Assembly: GCF_020177375.1 (NCBI RefSeq)
Contig: NZ_JAIWHV010000009.1
Coordinates: forward strand, 1-64,000
Direction: 5' to 3'
DNA length: 64,000 nucleotides
DNA from: Saliphagus infecundisoli
Lineage (GTDB): Archaea; Halobacteriota; Halobacteria; Halobacteriales; Natrialbaceae
Below are positions 8,772 to 17,709 of this stretch, piece by piece. The position numbers and the translations under genes are program-made. The notes beneath the pieces were generated by a model. That model did no database searches, had not been told where the DNA came from, and saw nothing but the letters and a program-made list of their open reading frames with translations. The stretch's first letter is position 1; every line of letters begins with the position of its first letter.

Positions 8772-10001
8772 ATGAGCGCAGGAACGGAACTACACGCGAA
8801 TCTGACCGACGCACAGGTCCGGGAGATCAGCGACGACTTGGGCGAGCCCGAGTGGCTCCTCGAGACGCGTCTGGAGGCCTTGGAGGCGCTCGAAGAACTC
8901 GAGATGCCCGACGTTATCCGGACGCCGGGGCGAGACTGGACGAACCTCCACGATCTGGACTTCGAGACGCTCGTCGATCCGCTGAACTGGGCGGAGAACA
9001 AGGATCAGGAGGGTCCCGACGACGTCGAGGTCCTTTCGTGGGCCGAGGCCGTCGACGAACGCGAGGCGCTCCTGAAGGAGGAATTCGGCTCGATCGTCGA
9101 TCCCCAGGAGAACTACCTGACTGCGCTCTCGACGGCGCTCTTCTCGACCGGGACAGTGATCTACGTTCCCGAGGGCGTCGACGCCGAGGACGTGACGATC
9201 CGGACCGAGATGAACTCCCGGTCGCTCTTTAACTACACGCTCGTCGTCGCCGAGGAGTCGAGTTCGGTGACGATCCTCGAGCGCCAGTCGACCGGCACCG
9301 AGGGTCCGGCCCGCGGCGACGAGGACCGCTACTACAGCGGGATCGTCGAGGTCGACGCCGGCGAGAACAGCTCGGTCCAGTACGGCAGCCTCCAGAACCT
9401 CTCTGCGGACACCTACAACTTCACGACCAAACGCGGCCGAACCGACACCTACGCCTCGATCGACTGGATCGAGGGCAACCTGGGTTCGAAGCTCACGAAG
9501 ACCGGAACGTCGACGATCCTTGAGGGCGATGGTTCGGAAACGAAGATCGTCGGCGCCTTCTTCGGCCACGACGACCAGCACTTCGATCTCGACGTGAAGG
9601 TCTGGCACCGGGCCGAGCACACGACCGCCGACCTCGTCACCCGCGGGGTCACGGACGACGTCGCCCGCTCGGTGTACGAGGGAGTCCAGGACGTCGGCAG
9701 CGACGCCTGGGACACGAGCTCCTACCAGCGGGAGAACACGCTCATGTTGAGCGACGAGAGCGAGGCCGACGCCTCGCCGAAGCTCATCATCAACAACCAC
9801 GACACCGAGGCCAGCCACTCGGCGACCGTCGGCCAGATCGACGAGGAGGACCTGCTCTACATGACCTCCCGGGGGATCTCGCCGCGTGCTGCCCGAAACA
9901 TGCTCGTCGAGGGCTTTTTCGTTCCCGTTCTCGAGGAGATCGCCGTCGAGGAGTTCCGCGAGGACGTCGAGGAACTCGTCGCGGCCCGCCTTCGCGAGTA
10001 G
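8772..10001 (+). CDS. sufD: Fe-S cluster assembly protein SufD
   Basis: 409 residues. Paralogue of SufB that completes the SufBC2D scaffold. Evidence: the beta-helix section with GSLQNLSADTYNFTTKRGRT and the C-terminal signature YMTSRGISPRAARNMLVEGFF, which aligns with the end of SufB. It starts 3 bases after sufB stops, so the two are translationally close. A T-rich stretch (GGTTTTTCG) directly after the stop may terminate the operon. Confidence 0.93.
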   Translation: MSAGTELHANLTDAQVREISDDLGEPEWLLETRLEALEALEELEMPDVIRTPGRDWTNLHDLDFETLVDPLNWAENKDQEGPDDVEVLSWAEAVDEREALLKEEFGSIVDPQENYLTALSTALFSTGTVIYVPEGVDAEDVTIRTEMNSRSLFNYTLVVAEESSSVTILERQSTGTEGPARGDEDRYYSGIVEVDAGENSSVQYGSLQNLSADTYNFTTKRGRTDTYASIDWIEGNLGSKLTKTGTSTILEGDGSETKIVGAFFGHDDQHFDLDVKVWHRAEHTTADLVTRGVTDDVARSVYEGVQDVGSDAWDTSSYQRENTLMLSDESEADASPKLIINNHDTEASHSATVGQIDEEDLLYMTSRGISPRAARNMLVEGFFVPVLEEIAVEEFREDVEELVAARLRE

Positions 10002-10445
10002 TCGGTTTTTCGTCGGTTCCGTTTTCGTCATCGCTCGTCGATACGGCCTGTGGCGTGTCGGCCGACGGCTACCGATCGGAGTAGGGAGCGTTAAGTGTCG
10101 CCGACCCGGAACTCAGAACGAACCGGTCACTCGGGACGGCGGGCGTTCGTCCGGAACGATACCACGGAGCGCGGGTGGGACGTTTCGGGCCACCCGGCGT
10201 CCTCGATGCCCCTCGAATCAGCGCATGGTATTCCATCGTCCGGCTCCGGTCGAACGCCGTCCCGCCCACGCCGACGCTCCGCTCGGCCGTAGAGCGGACG
10301 ATCCGACGGGTCGGTTGCAGTCGGACGCCGGCGTGAGGACGTTCCGGAATCGCCCCTACTGTCTACGGCACCGTTCGCGTCACGTTATCGATCAGGAACG
10401 TCGTCCCACAGCCGCACGACTCGAGCCGGCGGCTCCGGTGGTCGC
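10002..10445. other. intergenic region with orphan promoter-like motif
   Basis: No convincing gene. A T-run after sufD may be a terminator. At 10080-10102 the sequence AGTAGGGAGCGTTAAGT plus GTCGCC matches, with one difference over 23 bases, the promoter region of the ferritin-like gene at 48719. No start codon with a credible frame follows it here within 60 bases, so it may drive a small RNA or be a relic. Confidence 0.4.
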
Positions 10446-13229
10446 ATGAACCGGTCGCTTCTCAGCGGCGTCTTCTCGGTCCTCAGTAGCAAGGTCGTCA
10501 TCATGGTCATCGGGCTGGTGACGACGCCGGTTCTCTACCGGCTCCTCGAGCCCTCGGGCTTTGGCGACTACGCGTCTCTGCAGTCCGTGTTCGCCATCTT
10601 CATGATCTTCGTCAGCTCGGGGATCACCGACGGCGTCCGGAAGTTCGTCGCCGAGGAGCGGGATCTGCCCGACTGGGAGGCCCACGTCGTGGGCTACTAC
10701 TTTCGGCTCGCGGTCGTGTTCGCGGTCGTCGGCGCCGTCGCGCTCTTTATCGCCGCCCGCGAGGGGCTGGTCGCGGCCATCTGGGGGACGGAGTTCACGC
10801 CGTACTTCTACGTCCTCGCGGGCCTCGTCGTCACCGCCCAGTTCCGGGCCTACGCCCGAAAAACGCTCATGGGATTCGGCCTCGAACGCTACTCCGAACC
10901 CCTGAACGCCCTCGACACCGCCGCGTTCGCGGCCTTCGCGATCCCGCTGGTCTACCTCGGATATGGCGTTCTCGGCGCGCTCGTCGGGCTGATGCTCGCG
11001 AGCTTTCTCGTGGCCATCATCGGGTTCTTCCTGGTCCAGAGACAGGTCCCGCTGTCGTATCTGGTCCGACGGCCGCCCGCTCACTTTCCCCGTCGGACGA
11101 TGTTCACGTTCAACTCGCTGAGCATCGTCCTCGTCCTGTTTCTGTCCTCGCTGTACCACATCGACGTCGTCATGCTCCAGACGTTCCGCGAGAGCTCCGA
11201 GGTCGGCAACTACAAGGCGGCGCTGACGCTCGCGGAGTTCCTCTGGTTCGTTCCCCTCGCGCTCCAGACGGTCTACGTCCACTCGATGTCGGAGCTGTGG
11301 TCCCAGGACAGGATCGATCGGATCACGACCATCGCCTCGCAGACCACCCGATACACCTTCCTGCTCACTGCCGTGATGGCGGTCGGGCTCGCTGCCCTCG
11401 CGGACGCCGTCGTTCCGCTCTACTTCGGCCCCGAAGCGACACCCGCGGTCGAACCGCTACTGCTCTTGTTGCCGGGCGCGCTGGGCTTTGCGCTCGCGCG
11501 GCCGATCCTCGCGATCTCCCAGGGGAAAGGCAAGCTCCGGTACCCGATCGTCGCGACGGGCACTGCCGCCTGCATCAACCTCGTCCTGAACTTGCTTCTG
11601 ATCCCCCGCTACGGGATGGCCGGCGCGGCGATCGCGACCTCCACCGGCTACGGCTCGATGTTCCTCTTTCACTGCCTGAGCGCGCGCCAGGTCGGCTTCT
11701 ACCCGCTCTCGGACGCCAGGATCGGTCGAGTCGCGCTGACGACGGTCCTCGCGGCCGTTCCGATCTTCCTCCTGGCCGACGCGCTCTCGATAACGATCCC
11801 GATCCCCGTCCTCGGAGCGGCTCCCGTCTCGCTGTTCGTCGTCCCCCCCGTCGGCTTCCTGATCTTCGCCGGCTTCACCCTCCTGACGGGGGCGATAGGG
11901 GTCGACGAGACCGCCTCGCTGTTCGCGGAGTTCCCCGATCCGATCGGTTCGACGGCGACGACGGCGATCGATCGTCTTCAGTCGTTCGATCTCCGGGAGC
12001 TATCGGGGAACTCCCTCCAGCTCCTGTTGATCGGCGGCGGGATACTGTTGCTCGTCGTCGGCCTCGCGTTCGCCCTGGTCGGTCCCGGAGTGGGGGACTC
12101 GCCGACGGCCGGTTCCGGCGACGACCCCGGGCCGGAAACGGATGCCCCGGTCGACACGACAGGAGAGAACTCGACGGGATCGACCGGGAGTACGGACGGA
12201 AACGGGACGACGTCCGAGTCGGCGTCGCCCGAGGACGGAACCGACACGGCGTCGACGGGGGAGACGCCGCCCGACTCTCCGAACACGACCGATGACGGGG
12301 AGATCCTTCCGGGGGAGGCGGATCAGGAGGAGGTTCCCCTCGAGTCGGAGTCCGAGGCCACGGACGCCGGCGACCCCGAATCTGAATCCGAGACCGAGAC
12401 GTCGGGCGACATCGGTGGAGAGGAGTCGACCGACAGCCCGACCGAGACGGAGACCGACACGCCGGCCGAAACGTCGGCGACCGATACTCCGACCGAAACC
12501 GAGACGCCGACCGCGACGGAAACCGAGACCGAGGAGCCCACGGAATCGGAATCATCGACGCCGACCGAGACTGAAACCGACATCGACACCGACACGGCAA
12601 CGGAAACGGAGACCGAGACGGAGACGGAAACCGAGACCGACACCGAGACGCCGACGGCGACGGAGACGCCAAACGAGACTGAGTCTCCGACCGAGGCGAC
12701 GGAGACCGAGCCACCGACGGAGACGGAAACAGCGACGGAGACGGAAACCGAGTCACAGACGGAGACGGAAACCGAGACCGAAACGGCAACCGACACTCCG
12801 ACGCCCAACGGGACAGACACGGGGACCGACTCTCCGACCGACACCGAGACGGCGACGGCAACGGAGATGCCGACGGCGACGGAGACGCCGAACGAGACCG
12901 AGTCTCCGACCGAGACGACGGAGACGGAAACCGGCACCGACACCGAGACGGCGACCGACGGCGAGACCGCAACCGACACCGAGGCAGAGACCCCGAACGG
13001 GACCGAAACCCAATCGCCGACGGAGACCGGGACGTCCTCGGCGACCGATACGTCGACCGACAACGGGACGGCGACCTCGTCCGACACCGGGACACAAAGC
13101 GCGGAGCCGACCGACACCGAGACGACGGAAACCGACGAACCGATGACGACGGCGTCGACGGAGACCGACCGTCCGGTGGGCAACGAGACAACGACCGAGA
13201 ACGGAACCGAACCGGCCGACGGAAACTGA
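10446..13229 (+). CDS. polysaccharide flippase (Wzx/RfbX type) with long Thr/Glu-rich tail
   Basis: 927 residues. The first about 500 residues are a multi-spanning membrane domain beginning LLSGVFSVLSSKVVIMVIGLVTTP, typical of oligosaccharide flippases that turn lipid-linked glycans to the outer face. A further membrane helix (LLLIGGGILLLVVGLAFALVG, about residues 523-545) precedes a tail of about 380 residues made almost only of Thr, Glu, Ser, Pro, Asp and Gly. The family is usually about 450-520 residues, so the tail is an extra. It has N-x-T/S sequons (NETES, NGT) and would fit a heavily glycosylated, wall-spanning stalk, but its side of the membrane is inferred. First gene of the surface-glycan region. 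Confidence 0.85.
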   Translation: MNRSLLSGVFSVLSSKVVIMVIGLVTTPVLYRLLEPSGFGDYASLQSVFAIFMIFVSSGITDGVRKFVAEERDLPDWEAHVVGYYFRLAVVFAVVGAVALFIAAREGLVAAIWGTEFTPYFYVLAGLVVTAQFRAYARKTLMGFGLERYSEPLNALDTAAFAAFAIPLVYLGYGVLGALVGLMLASFLVAIIGFFLVQRQVPLSYLVRRPPAHFPRRTMFTFNSLSIVLVLFLSSLYHIDVVMLQTFRESSEVGNYKAALTLAEFLWFVPLALQTVYVHSMSELWSQDRIDRITTIASQTTRYTFLLTAVMAVGLAALADAVVPLYFGPEATPAVEPLLLLLPGALGFALARPILAISQGKGKLRYPIVATGTAACINLVLNLLLIPRYGMAGAAIATSTGYGSMFLFHCLSARQVGFYPLSDARIGRVALTTVLAAVPIFLLADALSITIPIPVLGAAPVSLFVVPPVGFLIFAGFTLLTGAIGVDETASLFAEFPDPIGSTATTAIDRLQSFDLRELSGNSLQLLLIGGGILLLVVGLAFALVGPGVGDSPTAGSGDDPGPETDAPVDTTGENSTGSTGSTDGNGTTSESASPEDGTDTASTGETPPDSPNTTDDGEILPGEADQEEVPLESESEATDAGDPESESETETSGDIGGEESTDSPTETETDTPAETSATDTPTETETPTATETETEEPTESESSTPTETETDIDTDTATETETETETETETDTETPTATETPNETESPTEATETEPPTETETATETETESQTETETETETATDTPTPNGTDTGTDSPTDTETATATEMPTATETPNETESPTETTETETGTDTETATDGETATDTEAETPNGTETQSPTETGTSSATDTSTDNGTATSSDTGTQSAEPTDTETTETDEPMTTASTETDRPVGNETTTENGTEPADGN
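12440..13190 (+). repeat. low-complexity Thr/Glu codon repeats in flippase tail
   Basis: Runs of GAGACGGAAACC-like hexamers encode (TE)n. A longer direct repeat encoding TATETPNETESPTE occurs at about 12651-12710 and again at 12870-12930. The units vary in third positions, so the repeat is not a recent perfect expansion. Long open frames on the opposite strand here are artefacts of the repeat. Confidence 0.8.
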
Positions 13230-13266
13230 GGGATCGGACGTCGACTTCACCCGCCGACTGGGAACG

Positions 13267-14820
13267 CTAGGATTCGTTGCCGCCGGTTTCGTTGTCGCTT
13301 TCGTTGGTCCCGTCTCCGGTTTCGTTCGTGCTTTCATTGCCGCCGTTTCCGCTTCCACCGGTGAGTTGGCCCTGGCCCGAATCGAGGAGATCCGACGCAG
13401 TGACGACCTGGAGGTCCTGGTCGTCGATGTACTCGAGGACGTCCTCTATGTACCCCCTGTCGACTCCCTCGTCCGCGTCGTCGACGTAGACGAAATGAAG
13501 GATCGCGAGCTGGTTGTACGCCGCGGCCTGATCAAGGTTGGTCGCTGCCGCGTTCTCCTCGTCGCCCGAGAGGAATCCGAGGTTGTGGTGGTCAGTTATC
13601 GGCAGGCTGTTGGGCTCGCCGCCGAACCGAAACGCCTGCTCGTGGTACTCCCGGATCAGGTCGTGGGATTCGGGGCTCAGAAGGTTCCGGGGGGTCAGGA
13701 AGTGTCTGGCACCGTCCTCGAATCCGCGGTTCTCGAGGAACCCCTTGGACCGTCGGATCAACCCCTCCTGTTGTTCGGGGGTGTACTCCCCGAGGAACTG
13801 GGAGCCGGTTCGGGGCCGGGAGATCACGTCCCAGCCCGCCTCCGACATCTCCTCTAGATTCTCGATCGTGAGCCGGCCCTCGTTCCCGAGTGCCTCGGGC
13901 GTGACTGCCTCGACGCCCTGGACGTCGAACTCCTCGAGAACCTCGAAGGCGGTGGTGAAGTGCGACTCGAGCCCGCCGTCGAAGAGCAACATGACCGCCC
14001 CTTGGTCGGGCGAGTCCGCGCGACGGAGGTCGTCGACTGCGAACTCGATCTCTCCGCCCTCGTCGCCGCGGCGGCGGCCGACGATGCGGATCTCCCTGAC
14101 GTCTGCGAGATCGGGGTCGCCCTCTATCACGTCGACGCCGAGGTCGACCCGCTGCCAGCGATCGGCGGCCCCGGTCAGCACCCGCCGGAGGTCGATCCGG
14201 TTTCGCGTGTCCGACGCCAGCAACTGGACGGTGAGGTCGAACTGCTCGCGACCGGTGTACCTGATCGCCAGCGAGAGACCCTGTCCGCTCAGATCGAGCC
14301 CGTCGGTGAACGTCCGAAAGACGGTCGCCTCCTCCTCGCTTTCGGGTGCCGTGATCCGGGCGGAGCTCGAGCCGGCGTACACCTCTTCGGTCTCCGCTTC
14401 GATCGCGTCATCACCCACTATCGGGCTCCAGGCGTCCACGTCCTCGAAGTCGTCGACGCTTTCCCCGGGGAGGTCGGCGAGCTCGTCGTCCGCTCCACCC
14501 TCGCCCTCGTCTTCATCGTTCCCCGTCTGGTTGCTTTCGTTTCCTTCGTCGTCGCTTGTCTGATCGTCGTCTCCGCTTTGGTTGTTCTCCCCTCGCTCGT
14601 CGTCTCCGGCCTCATTCTCCTCGGTCTCGGTTCCTTCTTGGTCCCCAGTCCCGCTCGTCTCGTTTCGTTGGTCTTCGTCGGTTCCGTTTTCGGTAGCCTC
14701 CTCGCCTTCGTCCTCGGTGTCGTTGCCGTTTCCGCCTAAAATGTCATCCGAGAGACAGCCGGCAAGCGACAGCGCCCCAGTGGTGCCGGCTGCGGCCAGG
14801 AACGATCGTCGGTCTGTCAT
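13267..14820 (-). CDS. Tat lipoprotein with degenerate NodB-like domain
   Basis: 517 residues from the ATG at 14820. N-terminus MTDRRSFLAAAGTTGALSLAGC gives a twin-arginine-like signal and lipobox (LAGC), so the protein should be lipid-anchored outside. Then an acidic Asn/Gly/Glu/Asp linker of about 100 residues with N-x-S/T sequons, a beta-sandwich-like region (VDDFEDVDAW...), and a NodB/polysaccharide-deacetylase-like domain beginning GAVMLLFDGG. Compared with its relative at 18196-20079, WDDG is replaced by FDGG and HGTH by RPRTG, so catalysis is unlikely. It ends in a sequon-rich tail. It converges on the flippase gene. Function is unknown; perhaps glycan binding. Confidence 0.75.
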   Translation of the reverse strand: MTDRRSFLAAAGTTGALSLAGCLSDDILGGNGNDTEDEGEEATENGTDEDQRNETSGTGDQEGTETEENEAGDDERGENNQSGDDDQTSDDEGNESNQTGNDEDEGEGGADDELADLPGESVDDFEDVDAWSPIVGDDAIEAETEEVYAGSSSARITAPESEEEATVFRTFTDGLDLSGQGLSLAIRYTGREQFDLTVQLLASDTRNRIDLRRVLTGAADRWQRVDLGVDVIEGDPDLADVREIRIVGRRRGDEGGEIEFAVDDLRRADSPDQGAVMLLFDGGLESHFTTAFEVLEEFDVQGVEAVTPEALGNEGRLTIENLEEMSEAGWDVISRPRTGSQFLGEYTPEQQEGLIRRSKGFLENRGFEDGARHFLTPRNLLSPESHDLIREYHEQAFRFGGEPNSLPITDHHNLGFLSGDEENAAATNLDQAAAYNQLAILHFVYVDDADEGVDRGYIEDVLEYIDDQDLQVVTASDLLDSGQGQLTGGSGNGGNESTNETGDGTNESDNETGGNES

Positions 14821-15130
14821 CGTATCAACCGTTCTTGCAGGCACAACCCCTTTCTTATGGTCCCGTTAGATACGGGATATCGAAGCTACGACCAATGTCG
14901 ATAACCCCTCGGACCTCCGGCTATTCCCGGAATCATGGACGATTGATTAATAACACCTGTAGAGAAGAATTAAATGGTGGGTGGTCGCGCGGGTCTGCAA
15001 AACAGTTCACGAACGTTGTTCGGACAGTAAGCCCCAGTTCGCGCAAGTACATTCAAGTTTGAACGACTATCATCGACTTCGTGTAATTAGTTTCCGTGTA
15101 CTATAGGGGCCTGCTTCCGGAGGGGAATGC
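14821..15130. other. intergenic promoter region between divergent genes
   Basis: About 310 AT-richer bases between the degenerate NodB-like lipoprotein and the beta-helix gene. GTGTAATTAGTTTCCGTG (about 15080-15097) is a likely TATA region for the beta-helix gene. ACCATAAGAAAGG, read on the minus strand near 14855, is a weaker candidate for the lipoprotein. No coding sequence seen. Confidence 0.4.
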
Positions 15131-16603
15131 GTGACGCGAGAGAGCGATACGCGGTCGACGGAGGGACGGAGAGGACTCTTGAACAATGCGGCGGCGACGA
15201 TCTCGCCGTCCGAGATTCCGGGTTCGCCGGCGACGTCCGTGCTCGAGGACCGGTACGGGACGGTCATCGACGTCGCGGACGCCGGGGCGGACACGAGCGG
15301 GAACGCGTCGATTACGCCGGTGTTGAGCCAGCATGCCGGGGACGATACGCTCCTCCGGTTCCCGGAGGGCCGGTACTACATGGACAGCCAGCTTCGGCTG
15401 ACGAACTTCCAAAACTTCGGGCTCGTCGGGGACGGCGACGCGACGCTCGTCCCGGCGAATTACGGCGACTTCTCGGGTCCTCAATACCGGCTCTTCCGGC
15501 TGGGAACGCCGTGGGATCCGGGCCGTGACCTCCGTGTCGAGGGATTCCACGTTGATCAGACCGAATCCGACACCGGAATCCGAGTCCTCGACGTGGGCGT
15601 TTCGACCGGGCTGACCGTTCGCGACGTCATCGTCGAAGGCCTCCACGACAGCGGGACGTGGGGTCCTGGCCTGTTCAACATCACCGATCCGGACGGCGTT
15701 GGCGTCGTTCGACGGTTCCAGGCTCCGGATGGCGGTATCCACGCCAACCAGACCCCCCACGCGGGTCAGGTAAGCCGCGGGCCGACGGGAATCCACACGA
15801 ACGGATACCACGAGGGCGCGCTCAGGCTCGAGAACTGTGTGCTCGGCAGCTATCCCGGAAACGGACTGTACGTCAACTGCCCCGGGGACGTGTTCGTCGA
15901 GGACGGAGAGTACGCCAACAGCGCCGGGACGACGGTCCGTATGGGCGTCGGCGAGGGTCGCGTACGGAATGCGGACATAGAGGTCACCGGCACGGCCAGC
16001 TACGAGCGCCGGCAGATCCCCCTCAGGCTCGACTACGGGAGCCTCACCGTGGAGAACGTGGACGTTCGGATGACCCGGGCGAACGGGAACGGAATCCGGG
16101 TTATGGGCGAGGTCGACGAGGCGACGTTCCGAAACGTCACGGTCTCGAACGACGGCCCCAACCCCAACACCGCGATCCGGGTCAACTCGGGTGCGGGAAG
16201 TACGTCGTTCTATGGCGTCAGCGTCGATATGGGAGTAAACGGGAACGCACTCAAGATCCCACAGGGAGGTGCTCCGGTCGACGTCGATGGCTTCGCCGTC
16301 ACTGGCGACGTGGCCGGTTCCCCGATCCAGGAGACGATACTCTGCCAACGCGACGGTTGTCGGTTCGCAAACCTCGATATCGACCAGCCCGGCAGCGGCC
16401 GGCGCGGACTCCTGCTCACCGGCGACGACATCGTCGTCACCGACAGCGAGATCGAAACCGACTACGACGCGATCTCGACTGAAGGAAACGGGATCGAGAT
16501 CCGGAACACGTACGCGAGCGCCACCAGTGGTTCCTCGATCCAGGTCCGAAGCGGCAGCGTCGACCTCTCCGGGAACACCACGCCGAGCGGTATCGACCGA
16601 TAG
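15131..16603 (+). CDS. right-handed parallel beta-helix protein
   Basis: 490 residues starting at GTG 15131, preceded by GGAGGGG at about 15118-15124, one of few good ribosome-binding sites in the window. After about 60 residues the sequence settles into repeated short strands with Asn/Gly turns (VRDVIVEGLHDSG, LRLENCVLGSYPGNG, VENVDVRMTRANGNG, FRNVTVSNDGP), the pattern of pectate-lyase-like right-handed beta-helices. No signal peptide or lipobox is visible, which is odd for a fold usually acting on extracellular polysaccharide. No catalytic set can be assigned. Neighbouring glycan genes suggest carbohydrate binding or processing. Confidence 0.75.
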   Translation: MTRESDTRSTEGRRGLLNNAAATISPSEIPGSPATSVLEDRYGTVIDVADAGADTSGNASITPVLSQHAGDDTLLRFPEGRYYMDSQLRLTNFQNFGLVGDGDATLVPANYGDFSGPQYRLFRLGTPWDPGRDLRVEGFHVDQTESDTGIRVLDVGVSTGLTVRDVIVEGLHDSGTWGPGLFNITDPDGVGVVRRFQAPDGGIHANQTPHAGQVSRGPTGIHTNGYHEGALRLENCVLGSYPGNGLYVNCPGDVFVEDGEYANSAGTTVRMGVGEGRVRNADIEVTGTASYERRQIPLRLDYGSLTVENVDVRMTRANGNGIRVMGEVDEATFRNVTVSNDGPNPNTAIRVNSGAGSTSFYGVSVDMGVNGNALKIPQGGAPVDVDGFAVTGDVAGSPIQETILCQRDGCRFANLDIDQPGSGRRGLLLTGDDIVVTDSEIETDYDAISTEGNGIEIRNTYASATSGSSIQVRSGSVDLSGNTTPSGIDR

Positions 16604-16666
16604 CGCACTCGGCCTCGGAGCCGAACTCGTAGACGGGTACCACGACGGCGCTCGGCTTAGCCGAGC

Positions 16667-16682
16667 CATAATAATGCGCCCG
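16667..16682 (+). promoter_or_regulatory. promoter element shared with the 29445 glycan operon
   Basis: CATAATAATGCGCCCG lies about 20-35 bases before the ATG of the GT2 gene at 16702. The 15 bases ATAATAATGCGCCCG occur again, on the minus strand, at 29664-29679 upstream of the glycosyltransferase run starting at 29445. The AT part is at TATA-box distance. Confidence 0.5.
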
Positions 16683-16701
16683 ACGCAACAAGCACCTTCG
16701 G

Positions 16702-17676
16702 ATGCCACTCGTTAGCGTCGTCGTTCCGACGTACAACAGGGCCGAAACGCTGCCACGCGCCATCGACAGCGCGCTCGCCCAGACCGTAGACGACCTCGAG
16801 GTCGTCGTCGTCGACGACGGCTCGACCGACGGGACCGGCGAGGTCCTCGAGGGGTACGGAACGGACCGGGTTCGGACGATCTCCCACGAGACGAACCACG
16901 GGGCGAACGTCGCCCGGAACACGGGGATCGAGCACGCGGAGGGCGAGTACGTCGCCTTTCTGGACTCGGACGACGAGTGGCGGCCGACGAAGCTCAAGCG
17001 CCAACTGGAGCTCGTCGAGGGCCGTTCGGAGGAGTGGGTCGCCGCCTACTGTGATTTCACCGTCGAGACGCCGGGCTCGACCGGACCGTTGCTTTCGCTG
17101 GCCGCAACCCTCCTCGCGGTCGCGGACGACGACCGCCGGATGGAGGGCGGCGAGGAGCTGCTCGGGGACATCTTGGCGGACAACGTCCACCCTGGGGCGG
17201 GGTCGACGCTGCTCGTCCGGACCGACGTGGTCCGCGAGATCGGCGGCTTCGACGAGGAGTTAGAGCGGTTCCAGGACCCCGAGATCGTCGTCCGGATCCT
17301 CGGCGAGGGAAAGATCGCGTACGTCGACGAACCTCTCGTCGTCCGTTACGACACGGGCAACCCCTCGGCCGAACTCGTCGAGCGGGCGAGCCGCCAGTAC
17401 CTCGCGGCCTACGAGGAGGACGTCGATCGTCTCGAGGCGGAGGGCTACGAGATCCGCGGGAGCCACGAGCTCGTGATCGCCAAACACTACTTCGCGGACG
17501 GCAAGCCCCTCCGCGGGCTCGCCCACCTCCGGGCGGCGTCGGTGTCGCCCCGCCACTACCCCGGCGTCGCCTGGACCGCCGGCACCGGGCTTCGCCGGCG
17601 CCCGCTCGCTCTGGTCGCGGTCGTGCTGTCGGTCGTCGCGATCGCCGCTCTCGGACGGTCGATCCGGCTGTCCTGA
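16702..17676 (+). CDS. family 2 glycosyltransferase with C-terminal membrane anchor
   Basis: 324 residues. The GT-A Rossmann-like start MPLVSVVVPTYNRAETLPRAI, the VVVVDDGSTDGT motif and the metal-binding FLDSDDEW (DxD type) are clear, as is a C-terminal acceptor region containing ELERFQDPEIVVRIL. A hydrophobic segment at the end (LALVAVVLSVVAIAALG) probably fixes it to the inner face of the membrane. It should transfer a sugar from a nucleotide donor to a lipid-linked or protein glycan; the sugar is unknown. Monocistronic, with its own promoter element and element A directly behind it. Confidence 0.9.
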   Translation: MPLVSVVVPTYNRAETLPRAIDSALAQTVDDLEVVVVDDGSTDGTGEVLEGYGTDRVRTISHETNHGANVARNTGIEHAEGEYVAFLDSDDEWRPTKLKRQLELVEGRSEEWVAAYCDFTVETPGSTGPLLSLAATLLAVADDDRRMEGGEELLGDILADNVHPGAGSTLLVRTDVVREIGGFDEELERFQDPEIVVRILGEGKIAYVDEPLVVRYDTGNPSAELVERASRQYLAAYEEDVDRLEAEGYEIRGSHELVIAKHYFADGKPLRGLAHLRAASVSPRHYPGVAWTAGTGLRRRPLALVAVVLSVVAIAALGRSIRLS

Positions 17677-17709
17677 CTGGCGGAGAGAAGGAAAGTCGGG
17701 TTACGAGCC

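Noticed and set aside
12440-13190. CRISPR-like repetition
   Set aside because: No constant repeat with unique spacers; units are variable codons of one reading frame.
11875-13191. Open frame of 438 codons antisense to the flippase tail
   Set aside because: Ser/Arg repeats mirror the Thr/Glu codon repeat of the real gene.
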